64,000 bases of DNA from Craterostigma plantagineum (lineage: Eukaryota; Streptophyta; Magnoliopsida; Lamiales; Linderniaceae), in assembly GCA_027422505.1 (NCBI GenBank), contig JAPQWV010000018.1:15456001-15520000 (forward strand), read 5' to 3'. Below, in pieces: positions 43,729 through 57,000 of this stretch. Under the pieces are notes generated by a model, which was not told the origin of the DNA, did not search any database, and saw nothing but the letters and a program-made list of their open reading frames with translations. How positions within the stretch are numbered: position 1 is the first letter of the stretch; each line of letters opens with the position of its first letter. A program made the position numbers and the translations under genes.

Positions 43729-45350
43729 TGTTGTGAAAAATTCGCAAACACACAAGTGTACGTATCGTTCTAATAAGTAATAGTGTACGTAAGTACGGAT
43801 ATCGAACCCAAAGGACTGTGTTACTAAGTACCGAAATTATATCAATTTAAATTTATTTGAACAATCGCGAGTTTGTAGTGATGAAACGATAAAGGAAAAT
43901 ATGCAGATAAATAATAACACACGATTAAAAGGTAAATTGAAAAATAACGAAGAACGACGAAACGATTTTAATCAAAGATAAATCTGGGGACTCCTACTTC
44001 ACCGAGAACAATCATGCTATTGATTTCAGTTCTTAAAAGAATACTTAATCTTATGTTGACGATGGATTTCTCCGTTTTAATTATCAATCTATCTCTAGCA
44101 TCGATAATATATTCTAACATGCGAATCCTACATCTCTGTCAAGATTTCTACACGTCGAATGCATTAAACTTAGAAAATCAATAATCATCGCACTAGTCAC
44201 GTAACTACCTCTAGCTTACGAATATTCTAATGGTATCATAATCAACGGACAAGCTCAGATAATCACCTCTCAGTCTCATATCTAAACACCTATTTTTACG
44301 AAAGTTGATCAGAAATTCGTTTTAATAACGGATTATGATACTCAACATAGCATAAAAGTCTTAATAGCATACAAGCTGAAAATCAATAGAATTCAGTCTG
44401 GCTACATCGTAACCCCAGATAACGGAATTACAACATATTATAATTCAACAAAAGTATCAAAATAAACATGTTCATAATATGAGATAAATAGAGAACTGGA
44501 AAACGTATCGAATAAGTAGCCAGGTCGTGTTTTGCTCGCCCCGTCTCTCGGTGACCATCGTCTGCCGTCTATCTGTCTCCAAGGTGCCAGGCCGCTCTTC
44601 TCGTGTCCGCTGCCCGGTCCAAACGTTGCTGCGGTTCGTGCATAAGGATGTCTGCTCAAGGGTGTATATGGTATATCCTTCTTTGAGTCCTTTCGTCGAA
44701 CAGGTGGTGTGCATGTGAGGATGGTGCAACTATGAGCTAGATTCTCCTACTGTCCCTAGCTCGTGACCTGATCCATCTGAGGATGGAGCTGTAAAATTTC
44801 AGCTTTTGGATGAGTGGCTGCCGAGTGAGGGGCTACAAATGAGGTGGACGAGCTCTTGTGTGCTTGAGGGTTTTTGTGAGATGATAGTTTCTTGACGTGG
44901 GTGGTTTATGTGAGAACTTCAGCTGCTTATGGACTGGTGCGAGATCTGTCGAAGGCAGAATGAAGATAAAAAAATCCTCCCATGTATGCTATCTCTGCTT
45001 TTATTTCTTTCCCGACAAAACACCCTTCCTGTTTTTCCTCCTCAGTTCCTGATTTCAACGAAACAATTTCCTATTCTTCTCTTCTTTTTCGTAAAGTCCG
45101 TGTCCATGTTTCAAGCTCCATTCCATGTTTCAAGGTACTCTGTCATCTCGATCATTAACTTATTAATTTGACCAAAATAAGTAAATTGCAAAACAGACCC
45201 TGATCTTTGCTAAAACCGCAGAAAGATACCAAAATAGAATAAACCATCAAAATAGCTTAATATACCCACATTAAACTTAAACCACGACTTATAATTCCCC
45301 AATTGACTCAAAATAAATCCCCGAAAGATCAACTAATATCGATGCATCAA
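43729..45350 (-). repeat. 3' LTR of second Athila element (edges approximate)
   Basis: The plus strand begins TGTTGTGAAAAATTCGC and carries CAAGTGTACGTATCG and ATCGAACCCAAAGGACTG, typical of Athila LTR ends. It ends near ATGCATCA at 45350, followed on the plus strand by the complement of a purine tract (ACCCCAAACTTGAAC). No partner LTR is available, so the borders are inferred from these signals. Confidence 0.6.
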
Positions 45351-46800
45351 AATACCCCAAACTTGAACATTTCTCGTCCCCGAGCAAATAAATAAGAATC
45401 AACTCCGATGATGGGTGAAATGTCAAGGTAATGAAATAATAAGCACAACTGAAAACACAAATCATGCGTCGATTCAACAGTAAGTCTCTCGCTCAACATA
45501 TTATTATTTTATTTTTATTTTTATTTTTTTAAGTAAATGTAGTAATCGCTCAACCTCGAACGGATGTGTCAAAATATAGGAAACAATGCTCAATCTCACA
45601 AGTACCTAACACGGATCTCCATAAGCTTGCTCTTCGTCAGAATCGCCTACTTGATGCTCAATCTCAGATCAGATCAAAAAGGATTTCTGGGTTGAAATGT
45701 TGGGTATGGCTCGGGTAGGGCATATGGAGTAAGTGAGCAAAATTCACCAAACCGCGTAACATCATGAGCACTCGTAGAACCTTGCTATCAATCTATAAAT
45801 GTTTCGATCGACCATGAGACAATCATCGGCACCCAAATCGTAATAGTTAGCAAGTCGCTCGTTTTTTTTATATATCGAGCATACTTTTTTTCTTTTTATT
45901 TTCTTTTTTTTTTCGAACGAGGATACTAATGTTCATCAAATTAAAGCAACATAAATCACACGATACAACAAAAGTATGATACTCCATCAACCCCCTAAAT
46001 CATCGTAAAAACTCCAAACTTAAGTTTGACGATACATCACAAAGGTACCACGAAAACCTGGCCTAATCCACAAACCACTCATGAATAATTACGGGTGTTT
46101 GGTGAATGGGTAGCAAAGGATGATGATCAATTAAGAAGGCAGTGCAAATATTTGGGTTATAGATATCAGATATCAGAAAGGCTTAGGTCGGGTTCAAGGG
46201 ACATAAGTATATGACATGTAGCTCAAAAGGCTCAAACGATCCAAAAATAGAAAATGGCCTAAAATCGCCTCATCGAGTAAAGCATCATCAGGATCAAGAA
46301 CGACTAAAGCAAGTTCTAGATACCATGTAATCATCTAACGCTCTATTTATTAGTGAGTGTGTGCTAATCCGTTCATCAATAGAGACGTACTGAAAAATCT
46401 AAACAAGTAAGAGATATAGTCATACCTTACTTTATGATACGCTTGAGAGATACGATATCCTCGTCGTTGATCCCAACTGATAACACGTGACTCAATCGAG
46501 GAAAGATAGGATGACACACCCCAAACTTAGATCGAACATTGTCCTCAATGTTTTAGCTTGCCCTTTTTTTTGTTCTTTTTTTTTTCTTTTTTTCTCTTTT
46601 TTTTTTCAAATATATACTTTTTAAATGCCCCAGAGCTTTGATACTCATATTTCGTTACATCATCTTTTGTAATATAGCTTTGATCTCCAAGGATGTAGAG
46701 GCTCCAAACACGTTCATTGGGTCCCTTTTGTACGTGAAACATTCAAATAAAATTTGGAAGACAACGGAAATTTTAATAATGATAACGAAACTATAATAAA
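45351..46800 (-). other. Non-coding 3' region of second Athila element
   Basis: There is no conserved frame. A T-rich tract lies at 46560-46610. Long untranslated 3' regions are normal for Athila. Confidence 0.45.
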
Positions 46801-46964
46801 CGAGAAAAGTTTAAAGCTCGGGTTGCCTCCCGAGAAGCGCTTGTTTAACGTCATTAGCTCGACGCCTTGACTTTCTAAGGTGTGTTTAGCATTATGGTGG
46901 TCTTCTCTTGATTGAATCCACCATTGATGTACGGCTTCAACCGCTGCCCGTTGACTTAAAACGT

Positions 46965-48145
46965 TCATTTTTCTGGGTCATTGATCTCTACCGCACCATA
47001 AGGAAAAACTTTAGTCACAGTAAATGGGCCTGACCACCTTGACTTTAGCTTGCCCGGAAACAGACGAAGCCTAGAATTAAAAAGAAGCACTTGGTCTCCA
47101 ACAGCAAATTCTTTTCTCCGAATATATTTATCGTGCCAAGCCTTCGTTCGTTCTTTATAGATCTTTGCGTTCTCGTAAGCCTCATTGCGAAATTCATCCA
47201 TATGGTTTAGTTGTAGAAAGCGTTTCTTGCCTGCGGTTTGCATATCCATATTTAATTGCTTCATCGTTCAATACGCTTTATGTTCCATTTCCACCGGAAG
47301 GTGACATGCTTTTCCATAAACCAATCTGTATGGCGACATTCCAATAGGTGTCTTAAATGCGGTCCAGTATGCCCACAACGCATCATCGATTTTCTTGGCC
47401 CAATATTTTCGAGAGATACTTACCGTTTTTTCCAAAATTTGCTTAATCTCACTATTAGATACTTCTGCTTGTCCATTGGTTTGAGGGTGGTAAGCTAGTG
47501 CCGTGCGATGTTTAACACCATAATGCGACAGAAGAGCATTGAATTGCTTGTTACAAAAGTGAGTTCCGCCATCGCTCAAGATTGCTCGCGGAGTTCCAAA
47601 CATAGTGAAAATATTCTTCTTGATAAAGTTGAGAACCGTCTTACCATCGTTCTTTTGCGTAGCTACTGTTTCTACCCATTTAGACACGTAATCTACGCTA
47701 GCAGAATATATTCATCACCGTATGATGATGGAAATGGTCCCATGAAGTCAATGCCCCAGACATCAAATAACTCAACCTCCAACATAGTATTGAGTGGCAT
47801 CTCATCTCTTGAAATATTATCTATCCTTTGACAACGATCACAAGCCGATACGAAAGCATGGGCATCTTTGAATAAAGTCGGCCAATAAAAACCCGATTGT
47901 AAAATTTTAGCAGTTGTACGATTCCCTCCAAAATGGCTTCCGCACTCACGAGCATCGCAATGTCGTAATATATCGTGCGCTTCTTCTCCTGAAACGCATC
48001 TTCGTATAACTTGATCGGCACAATGCTTATATAGATAAGGATCTTCCCAATAATAATGTTTTATATATGCAAAGAATTTCTTCTTCCCTTGATAATTAAG
48101 CTCGGTTGGAATTGTCTTCGCTGAAAGATAGTTGACGAACAGCAT
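46965..48145 (-). pseudogene. Integrase of second Athila element
   Basis: The zinc-binding part has RHCDARECGSHFGG then CDRCQR. The core has [12 protein letters not shown] (Asp), [10 protein letters not shown] (Asp) and [12 protein letters not shown] (Glu). A one-base shift near 47693 splits the core. The C-terminal region has [18 protein letters not shown] after a stop at about 47265. Confidence 0.85.
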
Positions 48146-49859
48146 ACCATGGAGCTTGCGATATAGCTAAGAGTCGTTCGTCTGGAAAGTTATCATCGAT
48201 AGTTTGTTTCTTCAATTCATTTTCTTCTGGCAACTCCAAACGAGAGAGATGATCTGCTACTAAATTCTCTGTTCCCTTTTTATCCTTAATCTCGACATCG
48301 AACTCTTGAAGCAATAGAACCCATCGAATCAGTCGTGGTTTTGCATCATTCTTTTCCATGAGATACTTGATGGCCGAGTGGTCAGTGTGCACGATCAACT
48401 TGTTCCCAATTAAGTATGATCTACACTTATCGAAGGCGAAAACGATAGCAAGTAACTTCTTCTCGGTTGTGGCATAATTGAGCTGAGCATCGTTGAGAGT
48501 TCGACTCGCATAGTAAATGGTATGAAATATCTTGCCCTTACGTTGTCCAAGAACCACTCCCAATGCATAATCACTTGCGTCGCTCATCAACTCGAACGGT
48601 AAGTCCCAGTCCGGAGCAATCACGACCGGTGCCGACACTAGTTTCTCTTTTATAGTAGAGAAAGCCTCCTCACATGCTAATCAAAGATAAAGGGCGCTCA
48701 TTGAATTAAGAGGCTCGATAGTGGCTTTGATATCTTGGAAAAATCCTTAATGAATCGTCGATAAAACCCAGCATGCCCCAAGAAACTCCTAATTCCCTTG
48801 ACAGATGAAGGTGGTGGAAGCTTTTCTATCAATCTTTGCTCGATCAACTTCAATTCCTTTGCGAGAAACCTTGTGACCTAGGACAATACCTTCTCGAACC
48901 ATAAAATGGCATTTCTCCCAGTTTAAAACAAGGTTAGTTTCTTTACAACGTTTCAATACTAAAACAAGATTATCTAGGCAATTATCAAAAGAACTTCCGA
49001 TAACAGAAAAATCATCCATGAATACCTCAATTGTTTTCTCTACCATATCAGAAAAAATTACCATCATACATTTTTGGAATGTACTCGGTGCATTGCATAA
49101 TCCAAATGGCATTGTACGAAAAGCAAGCGTACCGTACGGGCATGTAAATGTGGTCTTTTCTTGGTCTTCCGGTGCTATAGCAATTTGATTGTATCCGGAG
49201 TATCCGTCTAGAAAGCAGTAGTAATCATGCCCCGCCAGTCGATCTAGCGTTTGATCAATAAAAGGCAATGGAAAATGGTCCTTACATGTGGCTTTATTAA
49301 GTTTACGATAGTCGATGCAAACACGCCATCCAGTAACGGGTCTTGTCGGAATTAGTTCATTGTTCTCATTTTTTACCACTGTGACTCCACCTTTTTTTGG
49401 AACATGTATCGGACTTACCCAAGAGCTATCTGAAATTGGGTAAATTACGTCAGCGTCTAACCATTTTAGGATTTCTTTTCGAACCACGTCCTTCATTGTT
49501 GGATTTAATCTCCGTTGCGGCTCTACAGAAGGTTTGGTGTCATTTTCCAAGCGGATATGATGTGTGCACATTGATGGGCGGATACCCTTGATATCCGCTA
49601 ATGTCCACCCGATTGCTACTTTAAACTCTCGGAGTACTCGAAGCAGTTTCTCCTCTTCATCATCGTTGAGAGATGATGAGATAATAACTGGTAAAGTAGA
49701 ATTTTCACCAAGAAATGCATAACGAAGATGGGATGGTAACGATTTAAGTTCGAGTAGTGGTGGCTTCTCAATAGATGATAAGGATCGGGGAGGGCTTTCG
49801 CCGAGAGCTTCAAAGTATTTTCTTCTATTTGGTTCGAACGAGTCCAACCCTTCACACAC
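48096..49859 (-). pseudogene. Reverse transcriptase and RNase H of second Athila element
   Basis: RT in 49859-48789 is nearly complete: KKGGVTVV, GWRVCIDYRKLNKAT, FPLPFIDQ, YCFLDGYSGYNQI, MPFGLCNAPSTFQ, VFMDDFSVIGSSF and VLGHKVS. RNase H in 48638-48096 has [41 protein letters not shown] and [12 protein letters not shown]. Between them, 48640-48790 is out of frame and looks deleted or shifted. RT motifs are intact. Confidence 0.88.
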
Positions 49860-50328
49860 TCATCAATATCTTGTTCATCGATCTCATGGATATCGTCTCG
49901 CTGGATTCCAATGGATCTTCCCTAGTAATATGCTTAGGCAGTAGATCTACATTTTCTACACGGAAACAGTTATCGCTTTCATTGGGATACTTAATGGCAT
50001 TAAACACATTAAATATACCTTCCTCTCCATGTACCCTGAGACGAATTTCGCCTGCATGAACATCAATTAATGCTCTCCCAGTTGCTAGGAAAGGTCTACC
50101 CAAGATTATTGGTATGTCCTTGTCTTCTTCCATGTCAAGGACTATAAAATCTGCAGGGAATATAAACTTATCGACCTTAACTAAAAGGTCTTCAATGATA
50201 CCTCGTGGATGTTTCAATGATCGATCTGCCAGTTGTAGTGTCACAGTCGTCGGGCTCGCTTCACCTAATCCAAGTTTTCTAAAAATGGATAGCGGCATTA
50301 GGTTAATACTAGCGCCTAAATCACACAA
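49852..50328 (-). pseudogene. Aspartic protease of second Athila element
   Basis: The catalytic motif MCDLGASINLMP is at the N-terminus, followed by LQLADRS, VKVDKFIFPADFIV and IILGRPFLATG. This is a complete core, in contrast to the first Athila element. The frame is open for 158 codons but is cut from gag upstream. Confidence 0.85.
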
Positions 50329-50448
50329 AGCTCTTTCAAATACAGAGTTTTCTATTGTGCAAGGAATTGTAAAACTCCCTGGGTCTTTGAGTTTTGGTGA
50401 AACCTTTTTTGTATAATGGCACTAGATTCTTCAGTAAGCGCTACAGTT

Positions 50449-50781
50449 TCATATTCTCCTAACTTTCTCTTCTTCGACAGTATATCCTTCATGAACTTGC
50501 ATAGCTGGGCATCTGTTCAAGCGCATTGGCAAAGGAATGTTGATGTGCAATTTTTTAAATATTTCAAGAAATTTAGAAAATTGTTGATCAAGCTTATTAT
50601 TCTTGAGACGTTGTGGGAACGGAATTCGAGGCCTAGGTTCTTCAGAAGGTAGACACTTAAGCTCTACAGTTTCAACATTCTTTTTTTCATATGTATCAAC
50701 TTCTACTTCGGATGAGTTTACTTTCTTATTCTTGACCGGTGCTCCAATTCTTTGCCATTCCTCAGTGTTATCGCCTTGCAA
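50449..50781 (-). pseudogene. Athila gag C-terminal tail
   Basis: It contains PRIPFPQRLKNNKLDQQF, FLEIFKKLHINIP and HEGYTVEEEK, typical of the gag-protease linker of Athila. The capsid domain is missing because the element is truncated upstream. Confidence 0.75.
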
Positions 50782-50879
50782 TGTTCTTTTCCTTCTCGCT
50801 TTGGATTAGCCTCTAAGTTACTAGGAAAAGATCCTAATGGCCTCTCACCTATGATCTCCGCCATTTGTCAACAAGTGTG

Positions 50880-51913
50880 GTTGCTTTGGGGATTGTTACG
50901 ATTACTCGTGACGTTGTATATGACATTATGTGTCTCATCGGTATCATTGAACTATTTGTGGCTTACGAGCTGTGATGTTGGTTATTCATTTGATGGTGCA
51001 TACTCGGTACCGAGACATTAGTAGCCCGAACCGCCACGATTCGGGTGAGTGAGAGTGGCACGTTGGATATTAGTAGTCCGAACCCGCCACGATTCAGGTG
51101 ATTGAGAGTGGCATTAGTAGCCCGTGGTTTGGCAAACCCGGGTGAGTGTGGCCTGACGATTGCACCTATCCATTTGCCATTGTTATTGGAAGATGATCAT
51201 CGGGATTCGATTTGGCAACGTCACCGGTGTGTGGGGCATGCATGATATACATTGGTTATAGTAATATTCATGGCAGTTGGTTTACAGTACGGTGACGGGT
51301 TCGTCTGACTCTCGACGGGGAGTTCAGTTCGAGATAGGTTATGGCTGCCCACTCGTCGTTTATGTGGTAATGACGTGGATTGTCCTTACGTGTTCATTTT
51401 TGTGTGGGGACTTGATTATTGAATAGATGTATTCCGATATAAGTGATTATTTTCGTCAGTGTTTGATTATTGTGTTGGTGTTAATCGTTGAGGACGCGCC
51501 TTCCGTGAGGGTAAGGTGTGTCTGTATTATCTTCTCACTGAGCTAGTGGTCTGCTCACCCCGTATAAACCTTTTTCTCTTTAGGTTATCATTTTGACAGG
51601 AGGTTTTCCATCGTTGGATCATCCTTTCCGCTGTTGCTCTCATCCTACTCGGTTTCCTATTTTGCTTTGTTGAAGGATCCATTGGCGGTTATATATTTTT
51701 GGAAGGAGGTTTTGGATTGTATATTTTATTCCTTCGCTGACCGATCTTCGATGTTGTATAAACATTGTAAACCTCCTTTGATATGTAAATATACTTTTTG
51801 TTGAGCTTCAAAATTGTATCCTCGTGATTATTCGAATTAATGTCGTTAGCCTTGCGTTTCTCGAGAAGAAGCGCGGCGACTGTCATGCCTCCGGTGTGGG
51901 TCGGGGCGTGACA
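50880..51913 (+). repeat. Solo or truncated LTR of another Ty3 element
   Basis: The right edge reads GGTCGGGGCGTGACA, a very common 3' end of plant Tekay/Del-type LTRs, but no TGGTATCAGAGC primer site follows. Inside are CACTGAGCTAGTGGTCTG and CTCACCCCGTATAAACC. Between 51020 and 51160 a unit with TTAGTAGCCCGAACC, CGCCACGATTC and GGTGA.TGAGAGTGGCA is repeated two to three times. The left edge is uncertain. Confidence 0.45.
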
Positions 51914-52189
51914 TTATCCTTCGAGCTTCTTTACCTCGAGCGGACGAAATTGAGTTAGAGAACACTCTGATGAGGTGTACAATGAATGTTTGTGGCAGTA
52001 GCATGGACATAAATTGGGTATCGAGTTGTGGGTGTCGCGATTTGGGTGTCGAAGCATGGGTATGGGCGTCGAGGTGTAAAAAGTTGAGTTCTTCTCCTGT
52101 TTTCTACTGTTAGCATACTGTAGGTGTCAAGAGAGGTTAGCATTTGCTTAAGATTTGGCTAATTTATCTGTTAAAGCAATTTATTATAT
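51914..52189. other. Spacer, no gene
   Basis: It has GGGTGTCG, GGGCGTCG and GGTATCGAG words at 52010-52080, but no gene or element edge that I can define. Confidence 0.3.
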
Positions 52190-52719
52190 GCAGTACCAAA
52201 GTATATTGAAGTACAGTACCCGTATTTCTTTTATGAAGTACCTTTTGAAGGTTTCTAGCAGTATCATATGGTAGTCGTTTGTTATTTTTACTTTTAACAG
52301 GTAACATAATACGAAGATATGTTGTCTACGAATGTCTTTGGTGGGCTCACGTTGTTTGCATGTGTGGAATATAAGAATAGCACATATTTATTGTTTGACC
52401 AGTGAAACCATAGGTTATGTAGCATTCTTTTTGTTGGTATGTTGCCGATATGTTATCACACATTTTTACGACGATATGTTTTTTATATGATGTGGGTGGA
52501 TAATGATATCAATATTGTCGATATGTTCGATATTAATATTGTTGGTGGATGGATCATATTAGAATTGTAGATATATTGATATCAATACTATTGTTGGATG
52601 AATAATATTAATGCTGATGTCGTATTATTGATGGTGTTCCAATTAAATTATTTGCTGGAAGTTCTAATGCCTTTTTATTTGCACAATACTCTACGTGTTT
52701 TTTATAATTAAAGACGTGG

Positions 52720-53860
52720 TACGCAAAAGATACTACAAGTAACCTACCCACGGTACTACATTATCATAAGCTATGGTACTATAAACATCTATATATGGTA
52801 CTACAAATATCTGTATATTGATACTACAAATTGGGGCAGTATTTTCGATTGTTAGAAACGTGGTACGAAAAAGATACTACAAGTAACATACATATGGTAC
52901 TACACTATCGTAGGGTATGGTACTATTAACATCTATATATTGGAATTACAAACATATGTATATTGGTACTACAAATTTGGGCAGGAATTTCGATTGCTAG
53001 AAACGTGGTACGAAAAAAACACTACAAGTAACATATGTATGGTACTACACTATGATAGGGTATGGTACTATGAACATCTATATATTAGAACTACAAACAT
53101 ATGTATATTGGTACTACAAATTTGGGTAGGAACTTCGATTGCTAGAAACGTGGTACGAAAAAGATACCACAAGTAACATACGTATGGTACTACTCTATGG
53201 TAGGTTATGATACCACGAACATCAATATATTGGAACTACAAACATATTTATATTGGTACTACAAATTGGGTAGGAATTTCGATTGCTAGAAACGTGGTAC
53301 GAAAAAAAATACTACAAGTAACACACGTATGGTACTACACTATGGTAGGGTACGGTACTATGAACATCTATATATTGGAACGACAAACATATGTATATTG
53401 GTACAACAAATTTGGGTAGGAATTTCTATTGCTAGAAACGTGGTACGAGAAAGATACTACAAGTAACATAAGTATGGTACTAGACTATGCTAGGGTACGG
53501 TACTACGAACATCTATATATTGGAACTACAACATATGTATATTGGTACTTCAAATTTGGGTAGGGCTTTCGATTGCTAGAAACGTGGTACTGAAAGTTAC
53601 TACAAGTAACATACTCGTGGTACTACACTAGTTTATGTTGTGGTACCTCAAACATCTATAAATTGGAATTACAAATATATGTATATTGGTACTACAAATT
53701 TAGGATAGGAATTTCGATTGTTAGAAGCGTGGTACGAAAAAGATACTACAAGTAACATACGTATGGACTACGCTATGGTGGAGTATGGTACTACGAACAT
53801 TTATATATTGAAACTACAAACATATGTATATTGGTACTACAAATTTGGGTAGGAATTTTT
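52720..53860. repeat. About 145-bp tandem repeat array
   Basis: About eight units repeat the order AATTTCGATTGCTAGAAACG, TGGTACGAAAAAGATACTAC, AAGTAACATACGTATGGTAC, TACACTATGGTAGGG, GAACATCTATATATTGG, AACTACAAACATATGTATA, TTGGTACTACAAATTTGGG. Copies differ by scattered substitutions. The overlapping frames that run through it are repeat artefacts. Confidence 0.8.
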
Positions 53861-54229
53861 CGACGCCGTCCGAGTTATTTTTGGTCCTTGATTATGTTAT
53901 CATAGTTATAAATACCTTACTGATTATCTGGTATCATTATTGGTGGTTAATATTTAGAATTAGGTATTATTACGTTGAAACCCCAACTTTCGTCCTATTT
54001 ATTATGATACTAGTAAGAACATCTTACTGCATAGTCATGATTTTTCATCGATTTAAAGGTAGTGTCTATATTTCGTGTTACCGTGTGTTTAATTTATTAT
54101 GTACCGTAATTTGGAAGTTCACATGCCTTATTTGTACAATAATCTACGCATTTTTTATAATTAAAAACGTTGTACGGAAAATGATATACCGTGTGTTTAA
54201 ATTAATATGTATATTGATATAATTATAAT

Positions 54230-54418
54230 TTTATTTTCAATATCGGTATACCGAATTTACCGAAATTCAAAATCTATACAGAATCGAATTACCAAATACC
54301 GAATAATGATTTAGAAGAACCGAATACCGAATCGAATTTTTCGGTTCGGTTCGGTTTTGTACCGAAATTTCGGTATTTCGGTTTGTTCGGTCGGTATACC
54401 GAACAACGAACACCCCTA
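54230..54418. mobile_element. Truncated hAT-like MITE
   Basis: The right end, reversed, is TAGGGGTGTTCGTTGTTCGG, a hAT-like terminus. Inside are CGGTATACCGAA and GGTTCGGTTCGG words. The left end is not seen; it has been lost with part of the flanking repeat. Confidence 0.5.
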
Positions 54419-55746
54419 GGTACCGCAAACATCTACATATTGGAACTACAAATATATGTATATTGGTACTACAAATTTGGGGTAGGATTTTCGATTGTTA
54501 GAAACGTGGTGCGAAAAAGATACTACAAGTAACATATGTATGGTACTACGCTATGGTGGGGTATTGTATTGCGAACATCTATATATTGTAACTACAAATA
54601 TATGTCTATTGGTACTACAAATTTGGCTAGAAATTTCGATTGCTAGAAACGTGGTACGAAAAAGAATACTACAAGAAACATACATAGTGGTACTACACTA
54701 TGGTAAGGTATGGTGCTACGAACATCTAGATATTGGAACTACAAATATATGTACATTAGTACTACAAATTTGGATAGTTCGACACCGTCCGAGTTATTTT
54801 TGGTCCTTGACTATGTTAGCATAGTTATAAATACTTTACTGATGATTTGGTATCAATATTGGCGGGTGAATATTTAGAATTAGGGATTATTACGTTGGAA
54901 CCCCCCCAACTTTCTTTCTACTTATTATGTACTAGTAAGAACATCTTACTACATTGTCAAGATTTTTGATCGATTGAAAGTTAGTGTTTATATTTTATGC
55001 TACCGTGTGTTTAATTTTATCATATGCCGTATTTTGGAAGTTCACATGCCTTATTTGCACAATAATCTAGGCATTTTTGATAATTAAAAACGTGGTACGG
55101 AAAAGATACTACAAGTAACCTACTCGTGCTACTATACTATCTTACGTTATGGTACCGCAAACATCTATATATTGAAACTACAAATATATGTATATTGGTG
55201 CTACAAATTTGGGGTAGGAATTTCGGTTGTTAGAAACGTGGTACGAAAAAGATACTACAAGTAACATGCGTATGGTGCTACGCTATGGTGGGTGTGGTAT
55301 TGCGAACATCTATATCTTAGAACTACAAACATATGTATATTGGTATTACAAATTTGGCTAGGAATTTCAATTGCTAGAAACGTGGTACGAAAAAAATACT
55401 ACAAGAAACATACATATGGTACTACACTATGTTAGGGTACGATACTACGAAAATCTAAATATTGGAACTACAAATATATGTATATTAATACTACAAATTT
55501 GGGTAGTAATTTTTCGATGCCGTCCGAGTTATTTTGGTCCTCTACTATGTTACCATAGTTATAAATACTTTACTGATGATTTGATATGAATATGGTGGAT
55601 GAATATTTAGAATTAGGGATTATTACGTTGAAACCCCAACTTTCTTGCTACTTATTAACTAGTAAGAACATCTTACAACATAGTCAAGATTTTTGATCAA
55701 TTGAAAGTTAGTGTTTATATTTTATGCTACCCTGTGTTTAATTTTA

Positions 55747-56875
55747 GGGTTAATTCCTTATCAGTACCTTTTGAGTTTTCAAATTCCTATTAAATACTCC
55801 TCGAATTATTTCTTCCTTATAAGTAACCATTTGAAAATTTCTTCCTGTTCAGTATCTAAAAAGGTCTTTTCAAGGTTAAAAAGTCGAAAATACCCCTGTC
55901 TCACCTTCAAACTGGACATTTATACCAACTTATTTCGAAATTATACCGGAAATTATAAAAATTATACCATCTATTTTGGTTATCGTACCTGTAAATAACG
56001 TTATTATAATTTTATACAGCGAAAATTGGACATTTATACCAGCTGATTCTGAAATTATACCAGAAATTGTACAAAGTATACCATCTGTTTTGGTTATCGT
56101 ACAAGTAATTAACGTTTTCTAATTTTATACAGCGAATTGGACATTTATACCAACTGATTTTGAAATTATACCAGAAATTGTAGAAATTATACCATCTGTT
56201 TGCGTTATTATACCAGTTATTTTAATTTTATACAGTGAAATTGGAGTTATACCAACTGATTTTGAAATTATACAAGAAATTGTAGAAATTATACCATCTG
56301 TTTGTGTTATTATACCAGTTATTTTAATTTTACAGTCAAATTGGACGTCATAACAACTGATTTTGAAATTATACCAGAAATTGTTGAAATTATACCATAT
56401 CTTTTCGTTATTATACCAGTTATTTTAATTTATACAGTGAAATTGGACGTTATACCAACTGATTTTGAAATTATACCACAAATTGTAGAAATTATACCAT
56501 CTATTTCGTTATTATACCAGGTATTTTAATTTTATACAGTGAAATTGGTGTTATACCAACTGATTTTACTATTGTACCAGAAATTGTAGAAATTATACCA
56601 ACTGTTGTCGTAATTATACCAACAGAATTGTACACTATATCAATTGGTATAATAATGATAACAGTTGGTATAATTAAAATAACAGTTGGTATAATAATCA
56701 AAACAGTTGGTATGATGTCTAGTTTAATTTCAGAAAAGGGTATTTTCGTCCGTTTACTGTTTGGGGGTATTAAACACACAACTTTTTGCAGATGGGTACT
56801 GATAAGGAAGAAATTTTGTCAGGGGTACTGATAAGGAAGTTTAGTTTCTGAAAGGGCCTGATAAGGAATTTACCC
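55747..56875. mobile_element. Complete Mutator-like MITE (1,129 bp) with 9-bp target duplication
   Basis: The ends are GGGTTAATTCCTTATCAG and, reversed, GGGTAAATTCCTTATCAG. The target duplication TTAATTTTA is perfect at 55738-55746 and 56876-56884. Nine bases and GGG-starting ends point to the Mutator superfamily. The interior is an array of about 100-110-bp units built on TTATACCA words (ACTGATTTTGAAATTATACC, AGAAATTGTAGAAATTATACC, ATCTGTTT, GTTATTATACCAG). No coding sequence is present. It shares its ends and words with the large element at 8574-24875. Confidence 0.85.
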
Positions 56876-57000
56876 TTAATTTTATCATATGTCGTATTTT
56901 GGAAGTTCTTATGCCTTGTTTGGACAATAATCTACGCGTTTTCGATAATTAAAAACGTGGTACGGAAATAGATACTGCATGTAACCTACTCATGGCACCG

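Larger units (their letters stand above)
43729..50810 (-). mobile_element. Second Athila-type Ty3 element, lacking its 5' part
   Basis: The minus strand carries the gag tail, protease, RT, RNase H and integrase, then non-coding DNA, a purine tract and one LTR (about 43729-45350). There is no 5' LTR or primer-binding site; the sequence changes character near 50810-50880, where another element's LTR begins. Sequence is clearly Athila but diverged from the 9194-21086 copy, so it is a different lineage. Its protease keeps the catalytic motif. Confidence 0.8.
53861..57000. repeat. Larger repeat units alternating array and spacer (three copies)
   Basis: A spacer beginning GACGCCGTCCGAGTTATTTTTGG and containing GTTATAAATACTTTACTGAT, ACTAGTAAGAACATCTTAC and GAAGTTCACATGCCTTATT occurs at about 53860-54200, 54785-55085 and 55515-56950. 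Each is followed by 145-bp units. The third copy is interrupted by the Mutator-like element at 55747-56875. Confidence 0.7.

Noticed and set aside
46560..46610. Poly-T tract as a LINE or SINE tail
   Set aside because: It lies in the non-coding region of the second Athila element, with no LINE or SINE body beside it.
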